Positions 7,977 through 15,467 of a DNA stretch of 64,000 nucleotides are shown here, in pieces. The DNA is from Oscillospiraceae bacterium. GTDB taxonomy: Bacteria > Bacillota > Clostridia > Oscillospirales > Oscillospiraceae. The stretch spans positions 1 to 64,000 of the forward strand of contig SVMF01000015.1 of assembly GCA_015067565.1 (NCBI GenBank), read 5' to 3'. A model generated the notes under the pieces. That model ran no database searches and was not told where the DNA came from. It saw only the letters and a program-made list of their open reading frames with translations. Position 1 is the first letter of the stretch, and each line of letters starts with the position of its first letter. The position numbers and the translations under genes were made by a program.

Positions 7977-8900
7977 ATGCGTGAGAAAATTGTTGTGTTT
8001 GGAAGTGCCTTCGTAGATCTCATGGGACGCACACCGCATTTGCCGGTTCCCGGCCAGACCTTGAAGGGAACGAGCTTCCGTCAGGGTACAGGCGGCAAGG
8101 GCTTCAATCAGGCGGTGGCAGCAAACCGTGCAGGTGCCGATGTGACGATGATGACCAAGCTCGGCAGGGATTCGCTTGCTCAGCTTCCGCTGAAAATGAT
8201 GCAGGAGCTTCATATGCCGACCGATGGCGTGTTTTATCATGACGAGATCGCCACCGGCTGCGCTCTGATCCTGGTCGATGAAACGAGCGCACAGAATGAG
8301 ATTGTGGTGATTCCCGGTGCCTGTGATACGATCAACGATTCCGATATTGCATCCGTGGTCGATCGCATCTGCGAAGCAAAATACCTGCTTTTGCAGTTGG
8401 AGATCAATCAGGATGCCAACGAGAAGGTCGCCCGTATGGCCAAGCAGGCAGGGGTGCGAGTCGTGATCAACACAGCGCCCTACGCACCGATGAGCGATGA
8501 ATTCCTGCGTGGTGCGTATCTTGTCACACCGAATGAGGTCGAGGCATACGAAATGACGGATATCGAGGTTTGCGATGAAGAAAGTGCCCGCAAGGCTGCA
8601 GAGGTTTTCTTCGCCAAGGGTGTGGAGAATGTGGTCATTACCATGGGAAGCCGCGGTGCCTACATCCACGACGGTACGCACGGCGAACTGATCGAGGCCT
8701 ATCGCGTCAAGGCAATCGACACCACGGGCGCGGGAGATGCCTTCAACGGCGGCCTGCTGGCAGCTCTGGCTGAGGGGAAGAGCCTCTTTGAGGCTGCCCG
8801 TTTTGCAAATGCTGTGGCGGCACTGGCTGTGCAGCAGATCGGCGCAACGGCAAATGCGATTACACGCGCAGAAATTGACGAATTTTTGGAGAATCACTGA
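7977..8900 (+). CDS. rbsK: Ribokinase (PfkB family)
   Basis: ATP-dependent phosphorylation of D-ribose to ribose-5-phosphate (family assignment; the exact sugar is inferred). The 307-residue protein has the two PfkB signatures: the N-terminal GGKGFNQAVAANRAGA motif and the C-terminal DTTGAGDAFNGG motif containing the catalytic aspartate and anion hole. The FGSAFVDL start and GQTLKG substrate-lid segment are ribokinase-like. No ribose transporter or rbsD is adjacent. Its TGA overlaps the ATG of the RNA helicase by one base, giving an operon of three functionally unrelated genes. Confidence 0.88.
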   Translation: MREKIVVFGSAFVDLMGRTPHLPVPGQTLKGTSFRQGTGGKGFNQAVAANRAGADVTMMTKLGRDSLAQLPLKMMQELHMPTDGVFYHDEIATGCALILVDETSAQNEIVVIPGACDTINDSDIASVVDRICEAKYLLLQLEINQDANEKVARMAKQAGVRVVINTAPYAPMSDEFLRGAYLVTPNEVEAYEMTDIEVCDEESARKAAEVFFAKGVENVVITMGSRGAYIHDGTHGELIEAYRVKAIDTTGAGDAFNGGLLAALAEGKSLFEAARFANAVAALAVQQIGATANAITRAEIDEFLENH

Positions 8901-10078
8901 TGGAAAAAACATTTGAAGCCCTCGGTGTGAGTGAATATATTCTCAAGGCGCTTGCCGAGCAGGGGGTCACCTTGCCAACGAAGGTGCAGCTCGAGGGCAT
9001 CGGGCCGCTCCTTGCATGGAAGGATGTTATCGCCAAGGCACCGACCGGCACGGGAAAGACCTTTGCCTTTGGCATCCCGATGATCGAGCACATCGAACCT
9101 GAAAGTGAGGAGCTGCAGGGGCTGATCCTTGCACCGACACGCGAGCTGGCATTGCAGATCTGTGACGAGCTGCGCGGTCTTCTGACGCATCGGAAGGATG
9201 TACGAGTGGCCGTGGTCTATGGCGGTCAGCGCATGGAGCCGCAGCTCAAGGCACTCAAGGCCAAGCCGCAGATCCTCGTGGCCACCCCGGGCCGTCTGAT
9301 GGATCACTACAACCGCAAGAATATCCGCTTTGACAAGATCAAGACCGTCATTCTCGATGAGGCTGACCGTATGCTCGATATGGGCTTTTTTGACGATGTC
9401 ACGGCCATCTTGAACCGTATTAAAAACCGTGTGAATCTGGGTCTGTTCTCTGCGACGATCTCGCAGGAGGTGCAGACAGTGAGCTGGATGTATCAGCGCG
9501 ACGAGGTTGAGATCACCGTCGAGGCGACCAACGAATCCAAACCCGACATTGATCAGTTTTCCATCACCTGCACACGCCTGGATAAGCTGAATGTTACCTT
9601 GCAGCTTCTGCGCTCGGGCGCATTTGAACGCGTGATCATCTTCTGCAATACCAAGGCGATGTGCCAGCGATTGACGGAGGATCTCAAGCGTGACGGCATC
9701 CACGCCGACTGCCTGCACGGCGACATTCGTCAGGCGACTCGTGAACGCACGATGGCGGCCTTCCGTCACGGAAAGCTGCCGGTTTTGATCGCCACCGATG
9801 TGGCCTCCAGAGGCATCGATGTCGATGATGTGGACGGCGTGATCAACTACGACGTGCCGGAAGAAAACGAGTATTACATCCACCGCATCGGCAGAACGGG
9901 CCGTGCGAGAAAGAAGGGCATGGCATTCACCCTGATCGCCACCTTCCCGGAGAAGGCCAAGCTCGATGAGATTGCAAAATTTGCCGAATTTTCGATCACC
10001 TCGATGATGTTTGATAAATATGGCTGCCTGATCCCCGAGGAATCCGAGGAAAAGCCACAGCAAAGGAGGAAGTTCTGA
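8900..10078 (+). CDS. DEAD-box ATP-dependent RNA helicase
   Basis: Unwinds RNA duplexes using ATP, typically in ribosome assembly or mRNA turnover. The core motifs are in order in 392 residues: motif I APTGTGKT (47-54), Ia PTRELA, Ib TPGR, motif II DEAD (153-156), motif III SAT, and motif VI HRIGRTGRAR. The protein ends soon after the second RecA domain, without the long basic tail or DbpA/CshA-type RNA-binding domain, so it is a minimal helicase. Start and stop codons overlap the genes on both sides by one base. Confidence 0.92.
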   Translation: MEKTFEALGVSEYILKALAEQGVTLPTKVQLEGIGPLLAWKDVIAKAPTGTGKTFAFGIPMIEHIEPESEELQGLILAPTRELALQICDELRGLLTHRKDVRVAVVYGGQRMEPQLKALKAKPQILVATPGRLMDHYNRKNIRFDKIKTVILDEADRMLDMGFFDDVTAILNRIKNRVNLGLFSATISQEVQTVSWMYQRDEVEITVEATNESKPDIDQFSITCTRLDKLNVTLQLLRSGAFERVIIFCNTKAMCQRLTEDLKRDGIHADCLHGDIRQATRERTMAAFRHGKLPVLIATDVASRGIDVDDVDGVINYDVPEENEYYIHRIGRTGRARKKGMAFTLIATFPEKAKLDEIAKFAEFSITSMMFDKYGCLIPEESEEKPQQRRKF

Positions 10079-10947
10079 TGCGCCGTGCAGAGGAGGGCCT
10101 CCTGATGCTCACCTGCGCGTTGGGGCAGGCGGTGCAGCCGCTGACACCTGCGGAGTATCGCTATCTGTCTGAGCGCGTTCATCGATTTCTGAGGATCGAT
10201 CCGGAGCAGGAGCTGACGACAGAACACCTGTTGTCCATCGGCTATCGGATGAGTGAGGCTGAGCGCATCGTTGCGCTGCTAGACAGGGAGGATGCCCTGC
10301 ATCGCTATCTGGAAAGCGAGGATGTGGGCATCATGACCCGACTGGATCCGAAATATCCGCAGGGTCTGCGCAGGCTCAACCACGCGCCCCTGGTGCTGTT
10401 CTATAAGGGGGAAAGGGCACTTTTTGACAGCAGGTGCGTGGCCCTGGTGGGCGCACGCAAGGCAAGCGAGGCCTCCATCCGCTTTGCCGCGCGCATCGGT
10501 GAGCTTGCTGCGAAGGAGGGCTTCACCCTCGTTTCCGGAGGCGCTGTCGGTGCCGATCAGGCCGCGCAGCGTGCTTGTTTGAAGGCTGGTGGCCGCGTGA
10601 TCTGTTTTGTGCCCGATGCACTGAAACGGTATCAGACAATGCCGAATGTGCTGTTTTGCAGCGATGAGGGGTTTGATTGCGAGTTCAGCGCAAGCCGTGC
10701 CTTGCGCCGCAACCATTTCATCCACGCAATGGGAGAGAAGGTCTTTGTGGCGGCCTGCTTGAAGCCGTCGGGCGGCACCTGGTCGGGGACGAGCTATAAC
10801 CTGAACCACAACCTCTGTGAGGTATATGTCTTTGATGACGGCATGGCAGGGACTGCCGCACTGCTGCGACGCAACTGCACGGCTGTGGATGAATCCTTGC
10901 ACAGTATTGCCGATCTGATGCCGGAGCAATTGTCCATTTTCGACTGA
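10078..10947 (+). CDS. dprA: DprA/Smf-like DNA-processing protein
   Basis: 289 residues. The N-terminal helical region (about 1-90) is followed by the DprA Rossmann-like core: LDPKYPQGLRRLNHAPLVLFYKG, then VALVGARKASEASI and SGGAVGADQAAQRACL. DprA loads RecA onto incoming single-stranded DNA in transformation. Here the core differs from the classical SGGARGID-AH signature, and the C-terminal half reads ASRALRRNHFIHAMGEKVFVA instead of the usual PREN-RNR-IAGLS form, so a specialised paralogue is possible. Start overlaps the helicase stop. I call the family with good confidence and the competence role with little. Confidence 0.75.
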   Translation: MRRAEEGLLMLTCALGQAVQPLTPAEYRYLSERVHRFLRIDPEQELTTEHLLSIGYRMSEAERIVALLDREDALHRYLESEDVGIMTRLDPKYPQGLRRLNHAPLVLFYKGERALFDSRCVALVGARKASEASIRFAARIGELAAKEGFTLVSGGAVGADQAAQRACLKAGGRVICFVPDALKRYQTMPNVLFCSDEGFDCEFSASRALRRNHFIHAMGEKVFVAACLKPSGGTWSGTSYNLNHNLCEVYVFDDGMAGTAALLRRNCTAVDESLHSIADLMPEQLSIFD

Positions 10948-10982
10948 TTTTTATCGAAACGGCGAAAAAAATAAATTTGCAA

Positions 10983-11011
10983 TTGAAATTGACAAAGAAT
11001 TGTGATATAAT
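10983..11011 (+). promoter_or_regulatory. glmS promoter
   Basis: TTGAAA (10983-10988), 17-bp spacer, perfect TATAAT (11006-11011). A second TTGACA lies at 10989-10994 but only 11 bp from the -10, too close to serve. The start site would be near 11018. Confidence 0.7.
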
Positions 11012-11013
11012 CT

Positions 11014-11049
11014 CCGTATATTATGTGGTCTTTACGCCCCAATATACGG
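11014..11049 (+). promoter_or_regulatory. Hairpin in the glmS 5' leader abutting the ribosome binding site
   Basis: CCGTATATT (11014-11022) pairs with AATATACGG (11041-11049) around an 18-base loop. The 3' arm runs straight into AGG of the Shine-Dalgarno sequence, ten bases before the glmS ATG. The whole leader is about 45 bases, far too short for a glmS ribozyme. Whether the hairpin regulates translation is inference. Confidence 0.5.
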
Positions 11050-11061
11050 AGGTTTTATATT

Positions 11062-12900
11062 ATGTGTGGAATCGTTGGTTATCTCGGCAAGCAGCAGGCC
11101 GCGCCCATTTTGCTCGACGGCCTTGCAAAGCTCGAATACCGTGGCTATGACTCGGCAGGTGTCTGCGTATATAACGACGGATTTTGTGTCAGCAAGACGG
11201 TTGGCCGTCTGATGAACCTGAGCAGCAAGATCGACGGCGGCGCAGCGTTGACCGGCCATATGGGCATCGGCCACACCCGCTGGGCAACCCATGGCGCTCC
11301 TTCGGATGTCAATTCCCACCCCCACATTGCCACGAACGGCAAGATCGGCATTGTACATAACGGCATCATCGAGAATTACCTGTCGCTCAAGTTGTTTTTG
11401 ACCGAGCATGGCAAGACCTTCCTGTCCGATACCGACACCGAGGTCGCTGCAAACTTGATCGAGTACCTCTATGAAGAAGAGGGCGACCTCCTCAAGGCTG
11501 TGCAGATGGCCGCCAAGCAGATGGAGGGCAGCTATGCCCTGGGCATCATGTGCATCGACCGCCCGAATGCCATGCTGGCTGTGAAGAAGGACAGCCCGCT
11601 GATCTTTGGCTTTGGCGAGGGCGAGAATTTCATTGCCTCCGATGTCCCGGCAATCCTCAAGTATACCCGCAAGGTCGTCTACCTCAATGACGGCGATATG
11701 GTCGATTTTACGGCCGATGGCGCGACCTTCTATAACTCTTTGGGCGAAGAAGTGTCCAAAACACCCGAAAATATCACTTGGGAGCTCTCCGCTGCGGAGA
11801 AGGGTGGCTATGACCACTTCATGCTCAAAGAGATCCATGAGCAGCCGAAGGCGCTGCGCAACACCATTTGCCCGCGCATCAAGGATGGCAGAGTCCGCAT
11901 GGACTATCTGACCCTGACCGAGGATGATCTGCGCGGTATCCGCCGTATTTACATTGTCGCCTGTGGCTCTGCGTACTACGCAGGCTACCACGGCAAGTAT
12001 ATTTTGGAGAAGATCTGCCGCATCCCGGTTGAGCCGATGCTTGCCTCGGAGTTCCGCTACGCAGATCCGATCCTCGATGAGCATACGCTTGTTATCATCA
12101 TCAGTCAGTCCGGCGAGACCGCTGACACTCTGGCTGCTCTCCGCCAGGCCAACAGCCTTGGGGCAAGAACCCTTGGCATCGTCAATGTTGTTGGCAGCGC
12201 CATTGCAAAGGCTGCAACGGATGTTATTTACACCTGGGCAGGCCCGGAAATCGCTGTTGCAACGACAAAGGCCTATTCCACACAGCTTTCTGTGCTGTAC
12301 CTGCTGGCTCTGTACATGGGTGATCTGATGGGAACGCTCAGCACCGAAGAATATGATGCCATGATCTGCGCCCTGCAGGCTCTGCCGGAGCAGATCGAAC
12401 AGACCCTTACAGCTGAGAAATTGGCTGCCATCAAGGACATGGCATATGATTGTCGCGACAATCACGATGTGTTTTTCATTGGCCGCAATCTCGATAACCC
12501 CACCTGCATGGAGGGAAGCCTCAAGCTCAAGGAGATCGCTTATGTGCATAGCGAGGCCTATGCAGCTGGCGAGTTGAAGCATGGTCCGATCTCCCTGATC
12601 GAGGAGAATACGCTGGTTGTCGCCGTGGCCGGAGTGGAAGAGCTGTTTGACAAGACTATGTCGAATGTCAAGGAGGTCAAGGCTCGTGGTGCCAATGTCC
12701 TGGGCGTGACCACTGAGAATATGGCAGAGGAGATCTGCAAGACGGTGGATCGCTGTTTGCTGGTTCCGCAGACGCATCCGCTGCTGCAGCCGAGCCTGAA
12801 CATTGTGCCGCTGCAGGTGTTCTCTTACTATGTTGCGCTGGCAAGAGGCTGCGACGTTGATAAGCCTAGAAATCTCGCAAAATCCGTTACTGTAGAATAA
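11062..12900 (+). CDS. glmS: Glutamine-fructose-6-phosphate aminotransferase (isomerizing)
   Basis: Makes glucosamine-6-phosphate from fructose-6-phosphate and glutamine, the first step to UDP-GlcNAc and peptidoglycan. The 612-residue protein starts MCGIVGYLG, with C2 as the N-terminal amidotransferase nucleophile after methionine removal. HTRWATHG and SDVPAIL of the glutaminase domain follow. Two SIS isomerase domains come next (VACGSAYYAG, SQSGETADT, then IGRNLD, ELKHGPISLI), and the C-terminal tail DKPRNLAKSVTVE is the conserved sugar-binding end. Start fixed by ACGGAGG ten bases upstream. Single-gene unit with its own promoter and terminator; glmM is not next to it or next to cdaA. Confidence 0.97.
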   Translation: MCGIVGYLGKQQAAPILLDGLAKLEYRGYDSAGVCVYNDGFCVSKTVGRLMNLSSKIDGGAALTGHMGIGHTRWATHGAPSDVNSHPHIATNGKIGIVHNGIIENYLSLKLFLTEHGKTFLSDTDTEVAANLIEYLYEEEGDLLKAVQMAAKQMEGSYALGIMCIDRPNAMLAVKKDSPLIFGFGEGENFIASDVPAILKYTRKVVYLNDGDMVDFTADGATFYNSLGEEVSKTPENITWELSAAEKGGYDHFMLKEIHEQPKALRNTICPRIKDGRVRMDYLTLTEDDLRGIRRIYIVACGSAYYAGYHGKYILEKICRIPVEPMLASEFRYADPILDEHTLVIIISQSGETADTLAALRQANSLGARTLGIVNVVGSAIAKAATDVIYTWAGPEIAVATTKAYSTQLSVLYLLALYMGDLMGTLSTEEYDAMICALQALPEQIEQTLTAEKLAAIKDMAYDCRDNHDVFFIGRNLDNPTCMEGSLKLKEIAYVHSEAYAAGELKHGPISLIEENTLVVAVAGVEELFDKTMSNVKEVKARGANVLGVTTENMAEEICKTVDRCLLVPQTHPLLQPSLNIVPLQVFSYYVALARGCDVDKPRNLAKSVTVE

Positions 12901-12906
12901 AAACCG

Positions 12907-12935
12907 ATCGGGCAGGGAAACCTGCCCGATTTTTG
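12907..12935 (+). terminator. glmS terminator
   Basis: A 10-bp perfect stem ATCGGGCAGG (12907-12916) with CCTGCCCGAT (12921-12930), a GAAA loop and TTTT. Ideal Rho-independent terminator. Confidence 0.93.
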
Positions 12936-13550
12936 TATGGTGCAATGCTATGAAATAACGAGTCAAATTCCAATTTGTCAATTATTTTCATAAATGTTGA
13001 TAAATTTTTTTCTTGCAAAGGCGGCAAGAATTCCGCATCACGAAACCGATCACCACAGGGGAACGATCCGCGTCAGCGTGCCGGGAGAGCGTCAAGAGAG
13101 AGGGCGGCTTGAAAACCGAGCTTGGCAGTAACGATTCGTTCAACGGAACGATAGGTTTTCTACAGCGCCTCTCTCTTGTCGTGTTCTTTGGTGACTTTCT
13201 TGCTCCTGCAAGAAAGTCACCAAAGAACAGGCATGGGGAGGCGCTGGAGCCTGCGGCTATTCAAACTTTCATGTTTTGTTACTGCCTACCCCGCCGCAGA
13301 GCCGCCCTCCCCATGACCCCTCCAGGCACGCTGCGCGTCGTCGTGACAGCGTTGTGGTCGTTTTTATCGAGGGCGACCGGAGCGACAAATTGGATTTTAT
13401 CGAGTGGTTATGCAAGTGCTGTTGTAGGGAACGGCCATGGCCGTTCCGTATGTAGGAATTGTCGTTTTTGCCCCAAATTATGCAAAATCGAAACTTCTTC
13501 CTACAGAACGAATTTGAGCAGCTCAACAAATCCTAACCTATCAATGCGCG
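12936..13550. repeat. Gene-free 615-bp intergenic block with large hairpins
   Basis: No credible coding frame. It contains a perfect 22-bp inverted repeat with a TCCT loop (13182-13203 with 13208-13229, arm beginning TGTTCTTTGGTGAC) and a looser pair CATGGGGAGG / CCTCCCCATG around 13231-13314. A perfect 20-bp palindrome, GGAACGGCCATGGCCGTTCC, lies at 13428-13447. These dyads are too long and too far from genes to be ordinary terminators. They look like an interspersed non-coding repeat element, though no second copy of this one lies in the window. Confidence 0.55.
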
Positions 13551-13585
13551 AGAAAACGCACCCGGTAAATGAACCGGGTGCGTTC
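13551..13585 (-). terminator. Terminator of the transketolase operon
   Basis: On the minus strand, AACGCACCCGGT pairs with ACCGGGTGCGTT across a 5-base loop and is followed by TTTT. It lies about 11 bases after the stop codon at 13596. Confidence 0.9.
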
Positions 13586-13595
13586 TTAAAATACC

Positions 13596-14540
13596 TTATT
13601 TCTTCTTCAGAGCCTCGCGGATCTTCTCGCAGATGCCCTCGGCAGTCAGCTTGTACTCTGCCAAAACCGCTGCGGCAGTACCGCTGCGGCCGAACTCGTC
13701 GTTCACGCCGTGGCGGACCAGCGGAGTCGGGCAATTCTCGCTCAGGAACTCGGAAACCGCGCCGCCCAAGCCGCCGATGATGTTATGCTCCTCGGTGGTG
13801 ACGATGCAGCCGGTCTCTTTGGCAGCCTTCAAAACAAGCTCTGTATCGAGAGGCTTGATGGTGTGCATATCGATCACGCGTACGCTTACGCCCTCGGCAG
13901 CCATCATTTCACGAGCCTTGAGTGCCATCTGCACCATGATACCCGTGGCGATGACGGTGACATCCTTGCCGTCGGCCAAAACGGAGCCCTTATCCAGCTC
14001 GAATTTGTAGCCTTCGATCTCGTCGGTGACATTCTCAACGGCACTTCTGCCCAGACGCATATAAGCCGGGCCGTCATAGTTGAGAAGGGCCTCGACTGCC
14101 AGCTTCATCTCGTGGCCGTCGCAGGGACACAGAACCTTCATGCCGGGGATGGCGCGCATCAGGGCGAAGTCCTCAATGCACTGGTGGGTTGCACCGTCTT
14201 CACCGACAGACAGGCCACCGTGTGAGCCAATGACCTTGACATTGAGGTTGGGATAAGCGATGGAGTTGCGAACCTGCTCCCATGCTCTGCCGGAGGCAAA
14301 GATGGCGAAGGTGTTGGTGAAGGGCTTGAAACCACAGGTGGAAAGGCCTGCTGCCACACCGGTCATATTGCACTCGGCAATACCCATGTCGAAGAAACGC
14401 TCGGGATACTTTGCGGCAAAGCCCTTGGTCATGGTTGCTCCTGCCAGGTCGGCATCAAACACCATCAGCTCAGGATACTTCTCTGCCAATTCTACGAGAG
14501 CCTCACCGTAAGCGGCTCTTGTTGCGATTTTGCCTGCCAT
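13596..14540 (-). CDS. Transketolase, C-terminal subunit
   Basis: Second half of a split transketolase, which moves two-carbon units in the pentose phosphate pathway. Its 314 residues comprise the pyrimidine-binding domain (RFFDMGIAECNMTGVAAGL, with the E of AECNM the likely cofactor-activating glutamate) and the transketolase C-terminal domain (VTVIATGIMVQMAL, TTEEHNIIGGLGGAVSEFL). It must pair with the N-terminal subunit encoded immediately upstream. One base separates the stop of that gene from this start. A 1-deoxyxylulose-5-phosphate synthase-like role is the alternative for such halves, but having both as separate adjacent genes is typical of clostridial transketolase. Confidence 0.93.
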   Translation of the reverse strand: MAGKIATRAAYGEALVELAEKYPELMVFDADLAGATMTKGFAAKYPERFFDMGIAECNMTGVAAGLSTCGFKPFTNTFAIFASGRAWEQVRNSIAYPNLNVKVIGSHGGLSVGEDGATHQCIEDFALMRAIPGMKVLCPCDGHEMKLAVEALLNYDGPAYMRLGRSAVENVTDEIEGYKFELDKGSVLADGKDVTVIATGIMVQMALKAREMMAAEGVSVRVIDMHTIKPLDTELVLKAAKETGCIVTTEEHNIIGGLGGAVSEFLSENCPTPLVRHGVNDEFGRSGTAAAVLAEYKLTAEGICEKIREALKKK

Positions 14541-14541
14541 A

Positions 14542-15387
14542 TTACTTGCCCTCCAATTCTGCGATTTTTGCTTCTACTTCTGCCTTGGCTGCCTCGTACT
14601 GCTCGTCGTTGGGAGCCTTGCCGTGCCAGCCGTAGTTGTTTTCCATAAAGGAAACACCCTTGCCCTTGACGGTCTGTGCGAGGATGACGGTCGGCTTACC
14701 CTTGGTTGCCTTGGCTTCCTCGAATGCCGCTACGAGAGCGTCGAAATCGTGGCCGTCGACCTTGATGACGTGCCAGTTGAATGCGTCGAATTTCTTGTCC
14801 AGCGGCTCGGAAGGCATGACATCCTTCGTTGCGCCGTCGATCTGCAGGCCGTTGACATCAACAATCGCACAGAGATTGTCCAGATTGTACTTTGCAGCTG
14901 ACATCGCTGCTTCCCAAACCTGACCCTCTGCGATCTCGCCGTCACCCAAGAGCGTATAAACACGGAAGTCCTTCTTGGCCAGCTTGCCGCCCAGAGCCAT
15001 ACCGACAGCAGCGGAGATGCCCTGGCCCAGAGAGCCGGTGGACATATCCACGCCCTTGACATGGCGCATTTCGGCGTGGCCGGAGTAGTGGCCGTTGATG
15101 GAACGGAAAAGCTTCAGATCCTCGACGGGGAAGAAACCACGCAGTGCGAGGACGGGATACAGAGCGGGGGTGCAATGACCTTTCGACAAAACGAAGCGGT
15201 CGCGGTCAGGACACTGGGGATTTGCGGGGTCAATGTTCATAACATTGAAATAAAGCGTGGTGATGGTGTCGATGGCAGAGAGGCTGCCGCCGATATGGCC
15301 GGAGGCTGCAGTGTGAACTGCGCCAAGACCAAGCAGTCTTGCTTCATAAGCCTTGATGGCAAGCTGCTTACCGGTGAGTTTTTCCAT
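14542..15387 (-). CDS. Transketolase, N-terminal subunit
   Basis: First half of the split transketolase, 281 residues, carrying the thiamine-diphosphate/metal site. Visible motifs: HTAASGHIGGSLSA, SKGHCTPALYPVLA, GSLGQGISAAVGMALG and the ThDP signature GDGEIAEGQVWEA ending in DVNGLQIDG. AAAGGAC precedes the start. Sulfatase and glyQS lie upstream on the same strand, but an 80-base gap with a GGCGCA-TCC-TGCGCC dyad separates them, so a shared transcript is uncertain. Confidence 0.94.
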   Translation of the reverse strand: MEKLTGKQLAIKAYEARLLGLGAVHTAASGHIGGSLSAIDTITTLYFNVMNIDPANPQCPDRDRFVLSKGHCTPALYPVLALRGFFPVEDLKLFRSINGHYSGHAEMRHVKGVDMSTGSLGQGISAAVGMALGGKLAKKDFRVYTLLGDGEIAEGQVWEAAMSAAKYNLDNLCAIVDVNGLQIDGATKDVMPSEPLDKKFDAFNWHVIKVDGHDFDALVAAFEEAKATKGKPTVILAQTVKGKGVSFMENNYGWHGKAPNDEQYEAAKAEVEAKIAELEGK

Positions 15388-15467
15388 AAAATATGCGTCC
15401 TTTCTGAAATTGATAGTCAGTTTGTATGGCGCAGGATGCGCCCTGTGCGTAATTTGGAAAATTGAGA

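Noticed and set aside
10948..11061. glmS ribozyme upstream of glmS
   Set aside because: The transcript leader is about 45 bases and lacks the ribozyme core; the full gap is only 114 bases.
11032..12981. 649-codon open frame opposite glmS
   Set aside because: Antisense shadow caused by codon bias of glmS.
13013..13780. 255-codon frame across the hairpin block
   Set aside because: Covers two large inverted repeats and a terminator and then reads antisense to transketolase; no protein features.
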